Below are positions 43,112 through 52,264 of a stretch of DNA of 64,000 nt, in pieces. Under the pieces are notes generated by a model, which did no database searches, was not told the origin of the DNA, and saw only the letters and a list, made by a program, of their open reading frames with translations. The stretch is from Thiobius zoothamnicola (GTDB lineage: Bacteria > Pseudomonadota > Gammaproteobacteria > Chromatiales > Chromatiaceae), in NCBI GenBank assembly GCA_963678215.1, contig OY782758.1:1302001-1366000 (forward strand), written 5' to 3'. The stretch's first letter is position 1. The number at the start of each line of letters is the position of its first letter. The translations under genes were made by a program, and so were the position numbers.

Positions 43112-44122
43112 ATGAAATTATTTCTAAGTTTATGGATACTATTCAACCTGATAGGTTGTCAATCAACTCCAGTCGCATTGAAAAATTCCAATATGGATAA
43201 TATACCTGATGCGAAAACTGTCGCGGTGAAAGGTAGAAGCGTTGACTATAAAAACATGGTTGCGATATCAGGCTTCAAGGACCTGATTGAGGTTGAGCAA
43301 TATGGTGTATATGAATTACTGGATAGTGTTGGCAACATTGGGTTTATTAGACTCCGCGTGAAATTCACCAACTTAGATGATCAATCAAGTCGAAAACTGA
43401 TTAATGAGCGCGACTTATTGAATATATTTTTCCATGGTGTCTCTACATTGATTTCCACAGAAACAGGAGTCGAAACACAAAAGATTGAGTTGATTGCACA
43501 GGCTGGCGGTTGTCAGATTCATGCGTTGGCTGGACATGTCAAAGATGTGAAATGCCCTAAAGCGCCAATTAAAGTGACGGGTTCAGATAACTCATTCTTT
43601 ATCAAAACCTCGATAAAACAATATGCAGATTGTTTAAATTCAGGTGCTAACCATGCATTCTGTCTGAGCTATGCCGCCAGTTCAGGCAATAGATCAGTTA
43701 CCAGTGATGTATCCATTCTGACCAAAGAAAAACTGAAGCAATTTTGTGTGAACACATTGACTAAAGAGTTTTCTGACCATGATTTTAAGTCTGATTGTAA
43801 AATTGTCCATAACAAAACCGAACGCTACTTCTCAATCAAGGATATTCATACCAAAGGCTATATAACGGATGGTTATTGGGAACAGTTTACTATCCGTTTA
43901 AGTTATCTGTATGGTAAGAATGCAGGCCAGGAATTTATTGGTGACTTGAAAATGGTTAATGGAAAATGCGTCGCCCGCATTATGTTCCGGGGAAACAGGC
44001 CAGAGGAATATGGCGATGATTTGAACCAATGCGGCGAGAAAATCTATCAAGAAGTGCTTACGGCAGAGGATGACTTCGCCAACTGGTTTAATCAATACTT
44101 CGCAGAGGAAAAAGAGATATGA
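43112..44122 (+). CDS. Lipoprotein of unknown function at the head of the TPS/CHAT locus
   Basis: 336 residues from ATG 43112. The signal MKLFLSLWILFNLIGC carries lipobox LIGC with Cys16 acylated. The mature part is soluble and has several Cys (GCQIHAL, KDVKCPKAP, YADCLNSGANHAFCLS, FCVNTL, SDCKIV, KCVARI), so disulfides in the envelope are probable. No family motif recognised. The gene overlaps the next membrane gene by 4 bases (ATGA). The codon choice and AT content differ from core genes. It is the first gene of a probable five-gene unit reaching tpsA. Confidence 0.72.
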   Translation: MKLFLSLWILFNLIGCQSTPVALKNSNMDNIPDAKTVAVKGRSVDYKNMVAISGFKDLIEVEQYGVYELLDSVGNIGFIRLRVKFTNLDDQSSRKLINERDLLNIFFHGVSTLISTETGVETQKIELIAQAGGCQIHALAGHVKDVKCPKAPIKVTGSDNSFFIKTSIKQYADCLNSGANHAFCLSYAASSGNRSVTSDVSILTKEKLKQFCVNTLTKEFSDHDFKSDCKIVHNKTERYFSIKDIHTKGYITDGYWEQFTIRLSYLYGKNAGQEFIGDLKMVNGKCVARIMFRGNRPEEYGDDLNQCGEKIYQEVLTAEDDFANWFNQYFAEEKEI

Positions 44123-44508
44123 GCAAAGCGCTGTTAAAGTTCTATTTTATTGGCATTAATTTATTAGCCGTTGGCATGGTGTTTGTTGGCCATATGTTGG
44201 GTGGTCTTTTACAGCAAGAGGTGGCTTATCTCTGTACGACGATTGCTTCAGCATCTACGGTTTATGCGTATTTGCTTAATCAAGACACCTGGGGGGTTGA
44301 AGTCGGAAAAGAAGTTGGTTTGACTTTTCTTGGTTTAGTCACATTCTGGTTTCTCATGTTTGTTGTTCTGATTTTATGGCGCGCAACCGATCTTTTCTCC
44401 GTAGGTCTTGATAGAGAAAAGCTGAGCTATTATTTCGGTAGTCTGGAAGCATTCCGCGTGTTTTTCCTGGCCACTATGATGCCAAAAATATTTCCTGAGA
44501 AGGCATAG
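44119..44508 (+). CDS. Small multi-pass membrane protein
   Basis: 129 residues with three or four hydrophobic helices (about 8-30, 35-53, 67-92, 108-125). No family recognised. Its ATG overlaps the lipoprotein stop by 4 bases. It may form an inner-membrane partner of the lipoprotein. Followed by 136 bases without a gene before tpsB, which hold short AT-rich stretches that could contain a promoter. Confidence 0.65.
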   Translation: MSKALLKFYFIGINLLAVGMVFVGHMLGGLLQQEVAYLCTTIASASTVYAYLLNQDTWGVEVGKEVGLTFLGLVTFWFLMFVVLILWRATDLFSVGLDREKLSYYFGSLEAFRVFFLATMMPKIFPEKA

Positions 44509-44644
44509 ATACATTACCTATTACTATAGTGATGGATACCAAATTGGTATCTAATCATGTGAAATAAATTGCAGGTGTTTTTTATCATATCATTGAGTCA
44601 ATCGACGATTTCTCATTTGATTGATGGAACTTTAGGCGCTGAGA

Positions 44645-46285
44645 ATGGATAAGAGGTCTATAAAAATAGGGGCGGGTTATTTGTTAACCTTGCTATTTGT
44701 GAATACCGGGTGGTCAGATGAGGTGGATTCTGGTCGATGCTTTGAAGAAATATGCCCGAATGGAATATGTGGTTACGAATCCACCGATAATCAAAGTGTA
44801 TTTTCCATTCAAGGTAACGATTTAGTTGATGAGCATCGGCTGGCACGCATCATTACATCTGTGTTACTGGATTATCCCACTCTGATGAATGCTGAACTTG
44901 CCCGACGCAAGGTATCCGAATATTACGCGTGTTTGGGATATATCAATTCAGGTGCGATACTGAAAACCGATGATAACGGCCATTTTGTTTATCAGATAAT
45001 TGAAGGCGTGATTGATCGTGCAGACGTATTGATTGAAGGAGATGTCACTTCGGCGGATAAAGCCTATATCCGCCAGGTCATGTTATCTGGCCAAGAGCGT
45101 GATACGTTGAATATCCACCATATCCGTCATCGTCTGGTTCGATTAAAGCATAGTGATCGTTATGGGGCTATCCAAGCAGATGTTTCGCCGAAATCATTGG
45201 GTGAGGCTTATCTGACACTCAACTTACATCGAAAATCGAATCCCTTCTCCGGCCAAATAAGTGTTGATAATAGCCAAAGTACGCTTGTTGGACGGGAGCG
45301 TATTGGCTTTGACTTGGCCTATTATGGATTTGATGATCCAGTTCATGCCTTATCCGTTTCTGGTTCAGTATCCGAGGGACTGACAAGCGTTAGTGCGGCC
45401 TACCGCTTGTCAGATTATTATGGCGACTACCTGAATGTTGCTTTGTCGCACAGTGAATCAGTCATCATTCAAGCACCGCTGGATACGCTGGATATTAAAA
45501 GCACCTCGAACAAATTGTCGTTCAGCGGTCATTTGAATTGGTGGCGAAATACCGCCACAGGGCGATATGGCGGTGAATCCAGTCGAAATACCTCGTTGAG
45601 TTCTCTGCTCATCGTCGAACTGCAGGAGAACCAAAACACGTTACTGGGCCGACATTTTTCCTTTTCCGCTGCCGAAGTGGATGGTCGCAGCAAGTTGGGT
45701 TCGATCAAGGCCCAGCTTGATTGGGGCCGCAAATCACGCGACAGCGCTTATTCGATGAGTCATCATTTTGAAGTCGGCAAGGATTTATCTGGCGCCTCCA
45801 GTTTATCCGAATATGCCTTATTGGGCGGCAGCACTGGATACAAAGGCGCCATTGATGACAACACCCAATTTATCCTGAGGGGCTTGTATCAATGGGCGAA
45901 TGCAGGCTTGCCATCAGCGAAAAAAATGGGTCTGGGTGGTGCGGTTAATCTCAGAGGCGTCGCTAATAACAGCCTTTTTACCGATTCCGCATTGTTTGTC
46001 TCCGCGCAAATTGATCACAAATTAGGCGTTTTTTCACCTTGGCCTGCGGTTGGCATACAAGATGGTCAATATCATCTCAGCACTTTCATTGACCATGGCT
46101 TGGGTGTGGACCATGATGGAAATGACTCAAATAAGCGTCTGACTTCGGCTGGATTGGGTCTGCGTTGGCGACTCAACAAAAACTGGTTGGCTGATGTGAG
46201 TTGGGGCACAGTTATCGATAGTGATTTCAGTGTGCGTGACGATGATCAGTTTTACTTTAAATTCGCCCGACGTTTTGGTGAGTGA
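44645..46285 (+). CDS. Two-partner secretion outer-membrane transporter (TpsB, ShlB/FhaC family)
   Basis: 546 residues. Signal peptide (LLTLLFVNTGWSD), an N-terminal Cys-rich segment (CFEEICPNGICGY), two POTRA domains (about 55-200: EHRLARIITSVLLDYP, VLIEGDVTSADKAYIRQVML) and a 16-strand barrel with the conserved loop GLGGAVNLRGV (the VRGY-type lid) and C-terminal FKFARRFGE. It should thread the TpsA passenger through the outer membrane. A CHAT-domain gene starts 5 bases after its stop, an unusual gene between tpsB and tpsA. Confidence 0.85.
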   Translation: MDKRSIKIGAGYLLTLLFVNTGWSDEVDSGRCFEEICPNGICGYESTDNQSVFSIQGNDLVDEHRLARIITSVLLDYPTLMNAELARRKVSEYYACLGYINSGAILKTDDNGHFVYQIIEGVIDRADVLIEGDVTSADKAYIRQVMLSGQERDTLNIHHIRHRLVRLKHSDRYGAIQADVSPKSLGEAYLTLNLHRKSNPFSGQISVDNSQSTLVGRERIGFDLAYYGFDDPVHALSVSGSVSEGLTSVSAAYRLSDYYGDYLNVALSHSESVIIQAPLDTLDIKSTSNKLSFSGHLNWWRNTATGRYGGESSRNTSLSSLLIVELQENQNTLLGRHFSFSAAEVDGRSKLGSIKAQLDWGRKSRDSAYSMSHHFEVGKDLSGASSLSEYALLGGSTGYKGAIDDNTQFILRGLYQWANAGLPSAKKMGLGGAVNLRGVANNSLFTDSALFVSAQIDHKLGVFSPWPAVGIQDGQYHLSTFIDHGLGVDHDGNDSNKRLTSAGLGLRWRLNKNWLADVSWGTVIDSDFSVRDDDQFYFKFARRFGE

Positions 46286-46289
46286 AAAA

Positions 46290-47723
46290 ATGGTGAATCG
46301 AATCATCTTAATCTTCCTTGTGCTATGCACAGAGTTGAACGCACAAACCAATAACGACTGTGGCGGTAATGTGTTGGATACCTTGCGCAGTCTGAAGCCT
46401 TATTTGATTAACAATACGGCCTATCGTGGTTTTTTGACCAACCTACAATGCTCGTTGAGTGAAGATCGGATATTGCAGGGCAAACGCTTGTTGGTGGAGC
46501 AGTATCAGAAAAGCGCCGACATCACGTCAGCTGATTTTGACTTGTTACTGCGTTTTATGGAAAGGGAGCGCAAGCTGACCTACCAAACCTATTTCGAGAA
46601 TGACTGCATTCCATTCACCAACCACTTAATCAGCCCGGATTCGGCCCGTCGGGAATTGATTTTGTATTTCAACTCCAAAGGCTTGCCAAGACCCATCATT
46701 ACGTTCATCGGGTATGAAGGAACGAGAGGGATTATTCCGTTGGACATGGACTTAGCCGATTTGGTGGATAAAACCGCCACCTATTTCAACCAGCTTGCGG
46801 ATAGGGATGCTGATTTGAAGCAGTTAAAGGCACTGTCTGCCGATTTGTATGACATCTATCTCAGGCCGGTTGAGAGTTACCTGCAAAGTGGTTTGTTCCA
46901 ACACTTGACCATCGTACAAGATACCGCCAATCAATTGATCCCGTTTGAGTCTTTGTTTGATGCGGCAAACCACGAATATGTGGTGCAAAAACCCTATGCG
47001 GTTTCTTACCGGCCTAATTTGACGCGCCATGTCGATCAGCGCCTGACCAATATCAATCGAACGGCGATCATCGCTTATCCATCAGATGATGGTCCGAATC
47101 AGGACAACCATGAAAGAGAGGCCAACGTCATCGCTGCGCTTGCGCCGGGTTCTATTCAACTATCAGGCCGGGACTTCTCCACCCTGGGTTTGTTAAACAA
47201 ATTGAACAATGCATCCTATTCGATGCTGCACATCTCCAGCCACGCTGAATTCAAATCCCCCTTTGAGCAAAGCATGATTCGATTGGATGGCGGCAAAACG
47301 ATGCGGGTGGCTGATCTGGAAAAAACCATTCGCTCCGCAGCGGCGCGTAGCGCGCCACTCGATTTGCTGGTGTTGAGCGCCTGCCAGACTGCCAGAGGAC
47401 ACCAGGCTGATGCAGCGGTGGATCAGGAGCAAATGATCCGCGCCAGCCTGGGGTTGGCAGGTGCGGCGGCCCGCTCGGGTGCGAATACTGTGGTCGCCAG
47501 CTTATGGAATGTGGTTGAGGCTGACCGGATACTGATGGATGTCGGCACGATGTCAACCTCCATCCAGGGACATGACTTTTATTCGCTCATCCATCAACAG
47601 CCGGGTTTATCCAAGGCCATGGCTTTGCAGCAAGCCAAATTTCATTTGATGCAGGACGAATACATCCGACACAGGCCACATCTGTGGTCTGCCTATATCC
47701 TGATAGGAGAGCCTGATGCGTGA
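46290..47723 (+). CDS. Exported CHAT-domain (caspase-like) protease
   Basis: 477 residues from ATG 46290. A Sec signal peptide (MVNRIILIFLVLCTELNAQT, cleavage near LNA) implies a periplasmic or secreted protease, unlike the cytoplasmic CHAT proteins of defence systems. Residues 20-250 are a helical N-terminal domain. The CHAT domain (about 255-475) has the catalytic dyad His318 (SMLHISSHAEF) and Cys365 (LVLSACQTARG), then GLAGAAARSGANTVVASLWN. It overlaps the tpsA start by 8 bases, so the two are made together. A role in processing TpsA or another envelope protein is an inference from position. Confidence 0.85.
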   Translation: MVNRIILIFLVLCTELNAQTNNDCGGNVLDTLRSLKPYLINNTAYRGFLTNLQCSLSEDRILQGKRLLVEQYQKSADITSADFDLLLRFMERERKLTYQTYFENDCIPFTNHLISPDSARRELILYFNSKGLPRPIITFIGYEGTRGIIPLDMDLADLVDKTATYFNQLADRDADLKQLKALSADLYDIYLRPVESYLQSGLFQHLTIVQDTANQLIPFESLFDAANHEYVVQKPYAVSYRPNLTRHVDQRLTNINRTAIIAYPSDDGPNQDNHEREANVIAALAPGSIQLSGRDFSTLGLLNKLNNASYSMLHISSHAEFKSPFEQSMIRLDGGKTMRVADLEKTIRSAAARSAPLDLLVLSACQTARGHQADAAVDQEQMIRASLGLAGAAARSGANTVVASLWNVVEADRILMDVGTMSTSIQGHDFYSLIHQQPGLSKAMALQQAKFHLMQDEYIRHRPHLWSAYILIGEPDA

Positions 47724-49470
47724 TGGCGCAAATCAATTATTCACTCTGTTGAGCGGTTTGTTGTTGACGTATGGCGTCGTTCAAGCCGATATCATTACCG
47801 ACGGCAGCTTGGGCGCGGCGACTAATCTAAGTGGGCCGAATTTTGAGATTGATGCCTCGCTGGGCCGGCAGGAGGGCGGCAACCTGTTCCACAGCTTTAG
47901 CGAATTCTCTATTGCAGCAGGTGAATCAGCCACCTTTAATGGCGACACCTCAGTCAACAATATCATCAGCCGGGTCACTGGTGATTCAGCCAGCCAGATT
48001 GATGGCGCATTAACCTGGGTCTCGGGTGCCAGCCTTTACTTGATTAACCCTAAAGGGGTTTTATTCGGTGAAGGCGTACAGATTGAGGTACCCGGTTCTT
48101 TGTATGTCTCCACAGCGGATCAACTCCGTTTTGTCGATGATGTGGTGTTTTCCGCCAGTCTGGGTGGTGCTGACGTACTGACTGCGGCTGCGCCGACGGC
48201 TTTTGGTTTTCTGACCGCCTCGCCCGCCACAATCCAGATCCATGCAAAACGATTCGCCGCCTTCAACCACAGCTTGAATTTTATCGGTGGGGATATTGAG
48301 ATTAATCCAACCGGTTCAGTGGTTGATGGTCAGGATGGTATTTTCTCCGATAAAGGTGAGATCAGCCTGGTCAGCAGCGCCGGGAACAATCAGATCAATC
48401 TGGTTGATGGCAGACCGCAATTAGGTGAACAGGCTGGAGGCACTATTTCCCTGTCTGGCAATGCACTGGTGGAGACTAATACCTATACCAACGAGAATGC
48501 GGGGAATCTGTTTATACAGGCCGATACCTTGTCTTTATCTGACCAGGCCCGGATCGAAAGCGATACAAAGGGTGTCGGTGAGACAGGGAACGCAGGCAGT
48601 ATTTCCATTGTAGTGAAAACATTAACCTTATCGGATGATGCGCACTTAAGCTCCAGCACAATAAATTCGGGCAATGCCGGGGAAATTAACGTGACCGCAG
48701 ACCAAATTAATGTCAGTGATCAAGCTTCAATTGCCTCTAATATCTCCTCCGGTTCCGGCAATGCAGGCCGGATTCATTTGCAAGCTGATCAATCAATTAA
48801 AATGACCGGAAAAGCCGCTATTAACAGCGTAGCGCATGAGAATACAACAGGACATGCAGGTGATATCTTCATCGAAACGCCTTATCTATCCATTATTGGC
48901 GAAGGCGAAATTGATGGTGAAGGGGATGCAGCACGGGATTCCGCTCAGATCGCTGTGGATACCAAAGCAAATTCGACCGGTGAGGGAGGGTATATACAGG
49001 TTGAGAGTGACCATATTCACTTGGAGAATGGCGCAACCATTACAGTGAAAAGCGAAGGTTCCGGTAACGCAGGTTATATTGAGATCAAAGGCAATAACCG
49101 GTTGGACGCCAACGAATCTTTTATATCCGCCGAATCAGTCAATGCCGATGGCGGCAACGTGACGATCAATACCCGATTGGTGGTGCTGGACAACAGCCAA
49201 ATCAGCGCGAATTCCGCCGGGGCAAACGGTGGACGCCTGGATATACAATCAACCGTCGTGCGTACGCCGAATTCCACTATCACCGCGCGTGGCGTAGAAC
49301 AAGCGCAGGATGGCGAAGTGTCCATCACGGATGAAATCAACCTTGATCAGGCATTATCAGATTTGGAGTTGAACTTTCTGACGAATGAGGTCAAAGCACC
49401 TTGTTCAGTGACGGTTGCTGAGGAGTCTGTTGTATTGAACGTCAGTGAAACGGGAAGTTGTCATCGCTGA
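47716..49470 (+). CDS. Two-partner secretion exoprotein (TpsA, filamentous haemagglutinin-type)
   Basis: 584 residues, short for a TpsA. Strong ribosome site TAGGAGAG 6 bases before ATG. Signal peptide (LFTLLSGLLLTYGVVQA), then the TPS domain: DASLGRQEGGNLFHSFSEFS, NNIISRVTG, LYLINPKGVLFGEG. The rest is a parallel beta-helix built of about 20-residue turns (IQADTLSLSDQARIES, ITVTADQ-like). Two Cys near the end (563 and 582) could form a loop that anchors the protein at the cell surface, as described for HMW1. No C-terminal toxin domain is visible, so an adhesin or matrix role is more likely. Confidence 0.85.
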   Translation: MRDGANQLFTLLSGLLLTYGVVQADIITDGSLGAATNLSGPNFEIDASLGRQEGGNLFHSFSEFSIAAGESATFNGDTSVNNIISRVTGDSASQIDGALTWVSGASLYLINPKGVLFGEGVQIEVPGSLYVSTADQLRFVDDVVFSASLGGADVLTAAAPTAFGFLTASPATIQIHAKRFAAFNHSLNFIGGDIEINPTGSVVDGQDGIFSDKGEISLVSSAGNNQINLVDGRPQLGEQAGGTISLSGNALVETNTYTNENAGNLFIQADTLSLSDQARIESDTKGVGETGNAGSISIVVKTLTLSDDAHLSSSTINSGNAGEINVTADQINVSDQASIASNISSGSGNAGRIHLQADQSIKMTGKAAINSVAHENTTGHAGDIFIETPYLSIIGEGEIDGEGDAARDSAQIAVDTKANSTGEGGYIQVESDHIHLENGATITVKSEGSGNAGYIEIKGNNRLDANESFISAESVNADGGNVTINTRLVVLDNSQISANSAGANGGRLDIQSTVVRTPNSTITARGVEQAQDGEVSITDEINLDQALSDLELNFLTNEVKAPCSVTVAEESVVLNVSETGSCHR

Positions 49471-49496
49471 ATGTGCAACGTCATAGCAGTGCGGAA

Positions 49497-49525
49497 TTAT
49501 TGTTGAGTGGGTTATACGGTATAAT
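49497..49525 (+). promoter_or_regulatory. Candidate promoter for the TIR gene
   Basis: TTATTG (49497-49502), a 17-base spacer and a perfect TATAAT (49520-49525), 74 bases before the ATG of the TIR-domain gene. It separates this gene from tpsA transcription. Confidence 0.45.
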
Positions 49526-49599
49526 GGTTCGGCTGGCTCTTAGCGATTAGGACTTTGCTAGCGTTGGATTTCATAGCCTATGGAAGCAAGGAGTGAAAA

Positions 49600-49998
49600 A
49601 TGGGCAAAAAAACATTCATTTCTTACAATTACTCAGATGCGAAAATTGCTCGGACAGTCCGTTCGTTCTTCAGCGATGTTGGCGGACCTGTTCAAGGAAA
49701 ACCCGTTTCACTGGAGCAGGACGTAACTTCCGGCGGCGATGAAGCCGTCGATCAAGCGATTAAGAACAAAATGGCAGAGTGCGACACGGCATTATTCCTG
49801 GTGGGTGATGACGCGCATAACAGTAATTGGATCACAAGAGAGGTGCAATTGGCGGTATCGAATCAGATTCCAATTGTGGTGGCTCAATTGCCTCGGACAA
49901 CAGGGGGCATTCCCAATGCCCTCAAAGCGGTTCCCCATCAAGCCGTGGCGTTCAAATCCCGATGGGTCGCGCAAGCGGTTAATGGAAAGTTTTGCTGA
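49600..49998 (+). CDS. Stand-alone TIR-like domain protein (ThsB/DUF1863 type)
   Basis: 132 residues, the whole protein one TIR-like fold: KKTFISYNYSDAKIARTV, SLEQDVTSGGDEAVDQAI, ALFLVGDDAHNSNWITREVQ and IPIVVAQLPRT. Glu81 in WITRE sits where the NAD-cleaving or cyclising Glu lies in related TIR domains. ThsB proteins of the Thoeris phage-defence system have this architecture and make cyclic ADP-ribose-type signals for ThsA; no ThsA-like gene is visible nearby. It could be a lone defence remnant, part of a system with a distant partner, or a host-interaction factor. RBS AAGGAGTG. Confidence 0.8.
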   Translation: MGKKTFISYNYSDAKIARTVRSFFSDVGGPVQGKPVSLEQDVTSGGDEAVDQAIKNKMAECDTALFLVGDDAHNSNWITREVQLAVSNQIPIVVAQLPRTTGGIPNALKAVPHQAVAFKSRWVAQAVNGKFC

Positions 49999-50017
49999 CG
50001 GGGAATTAAAATTTTTT

Positions 50018-50047
50018 CAGCGGATGTGACGAAATCACACGCCGCTG
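50018..50047. terminator. Hairpin between convergent TIR and ligA genes
   Basis: CAGCGG (50018-50023) pairs with CCGCTG (50042-50047), with an inner TGTGA/TCACA pairing around CGAAA. No T-tract follows on either strand, so termination is only suggested by position between converging genes. Confidence 0.35.
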
Positions 50048-50056
50048 AGCAAACAG

Positions 50057-52264
50057 CTACGCATTCAACATCGCTGTTAAACCCGCTTCATTAATAATCT
50101 TCACCCCAAGTTCCTGAGCTTTACCCAGTTTTGACCCTGCCGCTTCACCTGCCACCAGATAGTCGGTTTGTTTGGAGATGCTGCCGGTCACTTTGGCACC
50201 CAGTGCGATCAACTGTTGTTTGTATTGATCACGAGGTTGTTGCAATTTGCCGGTGAGAACAAAGGTCAAACCAGTCAGTTTGGCTTCAGTTGCCGCATTT
50301 GTCGGCACCGGCCATTGGATGCCCAATGCCAATAAGCGATCAATCACCTCGCGGTTATGCGGTTGTTGGAAGAAAGTCACCAGTTTCTCCGCCAGCATAT
50401 GACCAACACCTTCGATTTTGAGGCGCGGCTGATTGGCGACTTGCTCGGGCGAGGCGTTTAGTAGTTCGTCCAACATGGAAAAACGTTCCGCCAGCATTTG
50501 CAGGTGCGCTGTTTGACACCATTTTAATGTGTCGGGCGGTGGCGTTTTATTTAAAGGTTGGTCGGAGGTTACAGCCGTTTGCAATGCTTTTTGCAGATTC
50601 TTCGCTTGACTGGGCTTGATCTCAATCAGGTCACGCAAACGCAGGTTTTGAATCGCTTCCAGCGAACCTAACTCTGTCGCCAGATGAGCCGCCATGGTTT
50701 CACCGATGCCTAAAATGCCCAGCGCATAGAGAAAACGCCCTAACGTGGTTTGTTTGGATTTTCCCAAAGCGGCTATCAGGTTATCCGCCGATTTAGCGCC
50801 CATTCTTTCTAAACTGGCCAGTGTGTCAGCCGGAAGTTGATACAAATCAGCCGGACTATGCACCAAATCAAGGTCCACCAGTTGTTCAATCAGTTTATCG
50901 CCCAGGCCCTCAATATCCATGGCTTTACGCGAAGCGAAGTGTTTAATGGCCTCTTTACGTTGGGCGGCACACGATAAGCCGCCGGAGCAGCGCGCGACAG
51001 CTTCACCGGCAGGCCGTATCACTGCGGAGCCGCACACCGGGCAATGGCTTGGCATCAGTATTTTTGGCGCGTTCGCCGCGCGATTCTGGGGCAGACTACG
51101 CACCACCTCAGGAATCACATCCCCGGCGCGCCGGATCACGACAACATCGCCAACCCGGATATCCTTACGTTCAACCTCATCCATGTTATGTAACGTGGCG
51201 TTGCTCACAGTGGCTCCGCCGACGAAGACCGGCTGCAAACGTGCAACCGGCGTCAGCGCACCGGTTCGTCCCACCTGGAATTCAATGGCTTCGATTTGGG
51301 TCAGTTCTTCCTGCGCCGGGAATTTTTGCGCAATGGCCCAGCGCGGCGCACGAGCCACGGAACCCAGTTGATGTTGCTGAGCGATGCGGTCGATTTTGAA
51401 AACCACGCCATCAATATCATAGGCAAGCGCGTCACGTTTCGCCCCAATCACTTCAAAATAGGCTTGGCAATCCGCTACGCTGGACAAGATTTTTAATTCA
51501 GGCGATATAGGCAAACCCCAGTGCTTCAGCAAGGCCATATTGCCGCTGTGCGTATCAGCCATCTCATGACCGATCACCTCCCCAACGCCATAGCAAAACA
51601 GGGCAAGTGGGCGGGTGGCGGTAATACGGGGGTCTAACTGGCGCAGGCTACCGGCGGCAGCGTTGCGCGGATTGGCGAAGGTTTTCTCGCCCAGGTCGCG
51701 TTGTTTCTGGTTGAGCCGTTCAAAGCCGTTTTTCGGCATGAAGATTTCACCCCGTGCCTCCAAAATTTCTGGCCAATCATCGCCGAGTAATCGCAAAGGC
51801 AAAGCGGCGATGGTGCGTACGTTTTGGGTGACATCTTCACCTTGTTGACCATCACCACGCGTCGCCGCCTGAATGAAACGCCCTTGTTCATAACGTAAAC
51901 TGATCGCCAAGCCATCCAGCTTGGGTTCAGCGCTATACCTAACGGATTCGCCGGATAGACGTTCGCGGATGCGTCGGTCAAAATCAGCGAATTCATTTTC
52001 GTTAAACACATTGTTTAACGATAGCATCGGCACTCGGTGCTCCACCTGAGTAAAGGCCGACAAAGGTTCAGCACCGACTCGTTGAGTGGGTGATTCAGGC
52101 GTGATGGACTCAGGATATTGCGCTTCCAGATCCTGTAGCGCCCGCATTAAACGATCATATTCTGCATCCGGTATTTCCGGGTCATCCAATACATAGTAAC
52201 GATGATTATGTTGATCAATTTGCTGGCGTAATTGGTTGATGCGTTGTTTAACGTCGGGATTCAT
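50057..52264 (-). CDS. ligA: NAD-dependent DNA ligase
   Basis: 735 residues. Essential ligase joining Okazaki fragments. Adenylation domain with the active Lys in EPKLDGLAISLRYE, OB fold, Cys4 zinc finger (CPVCGSAV...CSGGLSCAAQRK), helix-hairpin-helix repeats and a C-terminal BRCT domain (LTGLTFVLTGKLQQPRDQYK). A slightly longer loop (LNKTPPPDTLKWC) between HhH repeats is the only deviation noticed. It overlaps zipA by 17 bases, the usual zipA-ligA order. Confidence 0.97.
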   Translation of the reverse strand: MNPDVKQRINQLRQQIDQHNHRYYVLDDPEIPDAEYDRLMRALQDLEAQYPESITPESPTQRVGAEPLSAFTQVEHRVPMLSLNNVFNENEFADFDRRIRERLSGESVRYSAEPKLDGLAISLRYEQGRFIQAATRGDGQQGEDVTQNVRTIAALPLRLLGDDWPEILEARGEIFMPKNGFERLNQKQRDLGEKTFANPRNAAAGSLRQLDPRITATRPLALFCYGVGEVIGHEMADTHSGNMALLKHWGLPISPELKILSSVADCQAYFEVIGAKRDALAYDIDGVVFKIDRIAQQHQLGSVARAPRWAIAQKFPAQEELTQIEAIEFQVGRTGALTPVARLQPVFVGGATVSNATLHNMDEVERKDIRVGDVVVIRRAGDVIPEVVRSLPQNRAANAPKILMPSHCPVCGSAVIRPAGEAVARCSGGLSCAAQRKEAIKHFASRKAMDIEGLGDKLIEQLVDLDLVHSPADLYQLPADTLASLERMGAKSADNLIAALGKSKQTTLGRFLYALGILGIGETMAAHLATELGSLEAIQNLRLRDLIEIKPSQAKNLQKALQTAVTSDQPLNKTPPPDTLKWCQTAHLQMLAERFSMLDELLNASPEQVANQPRLKIEGVGHMLAEKLVTFFQQPHNREVIDRLLALGIQWPVPTNAATEAKLTGLTFVLTGKLQQPRDQYKQQLIALGAKVTGSISKQTDYLVAGEAAGSKLGKAQELGVKIINEAGLTAMLNA

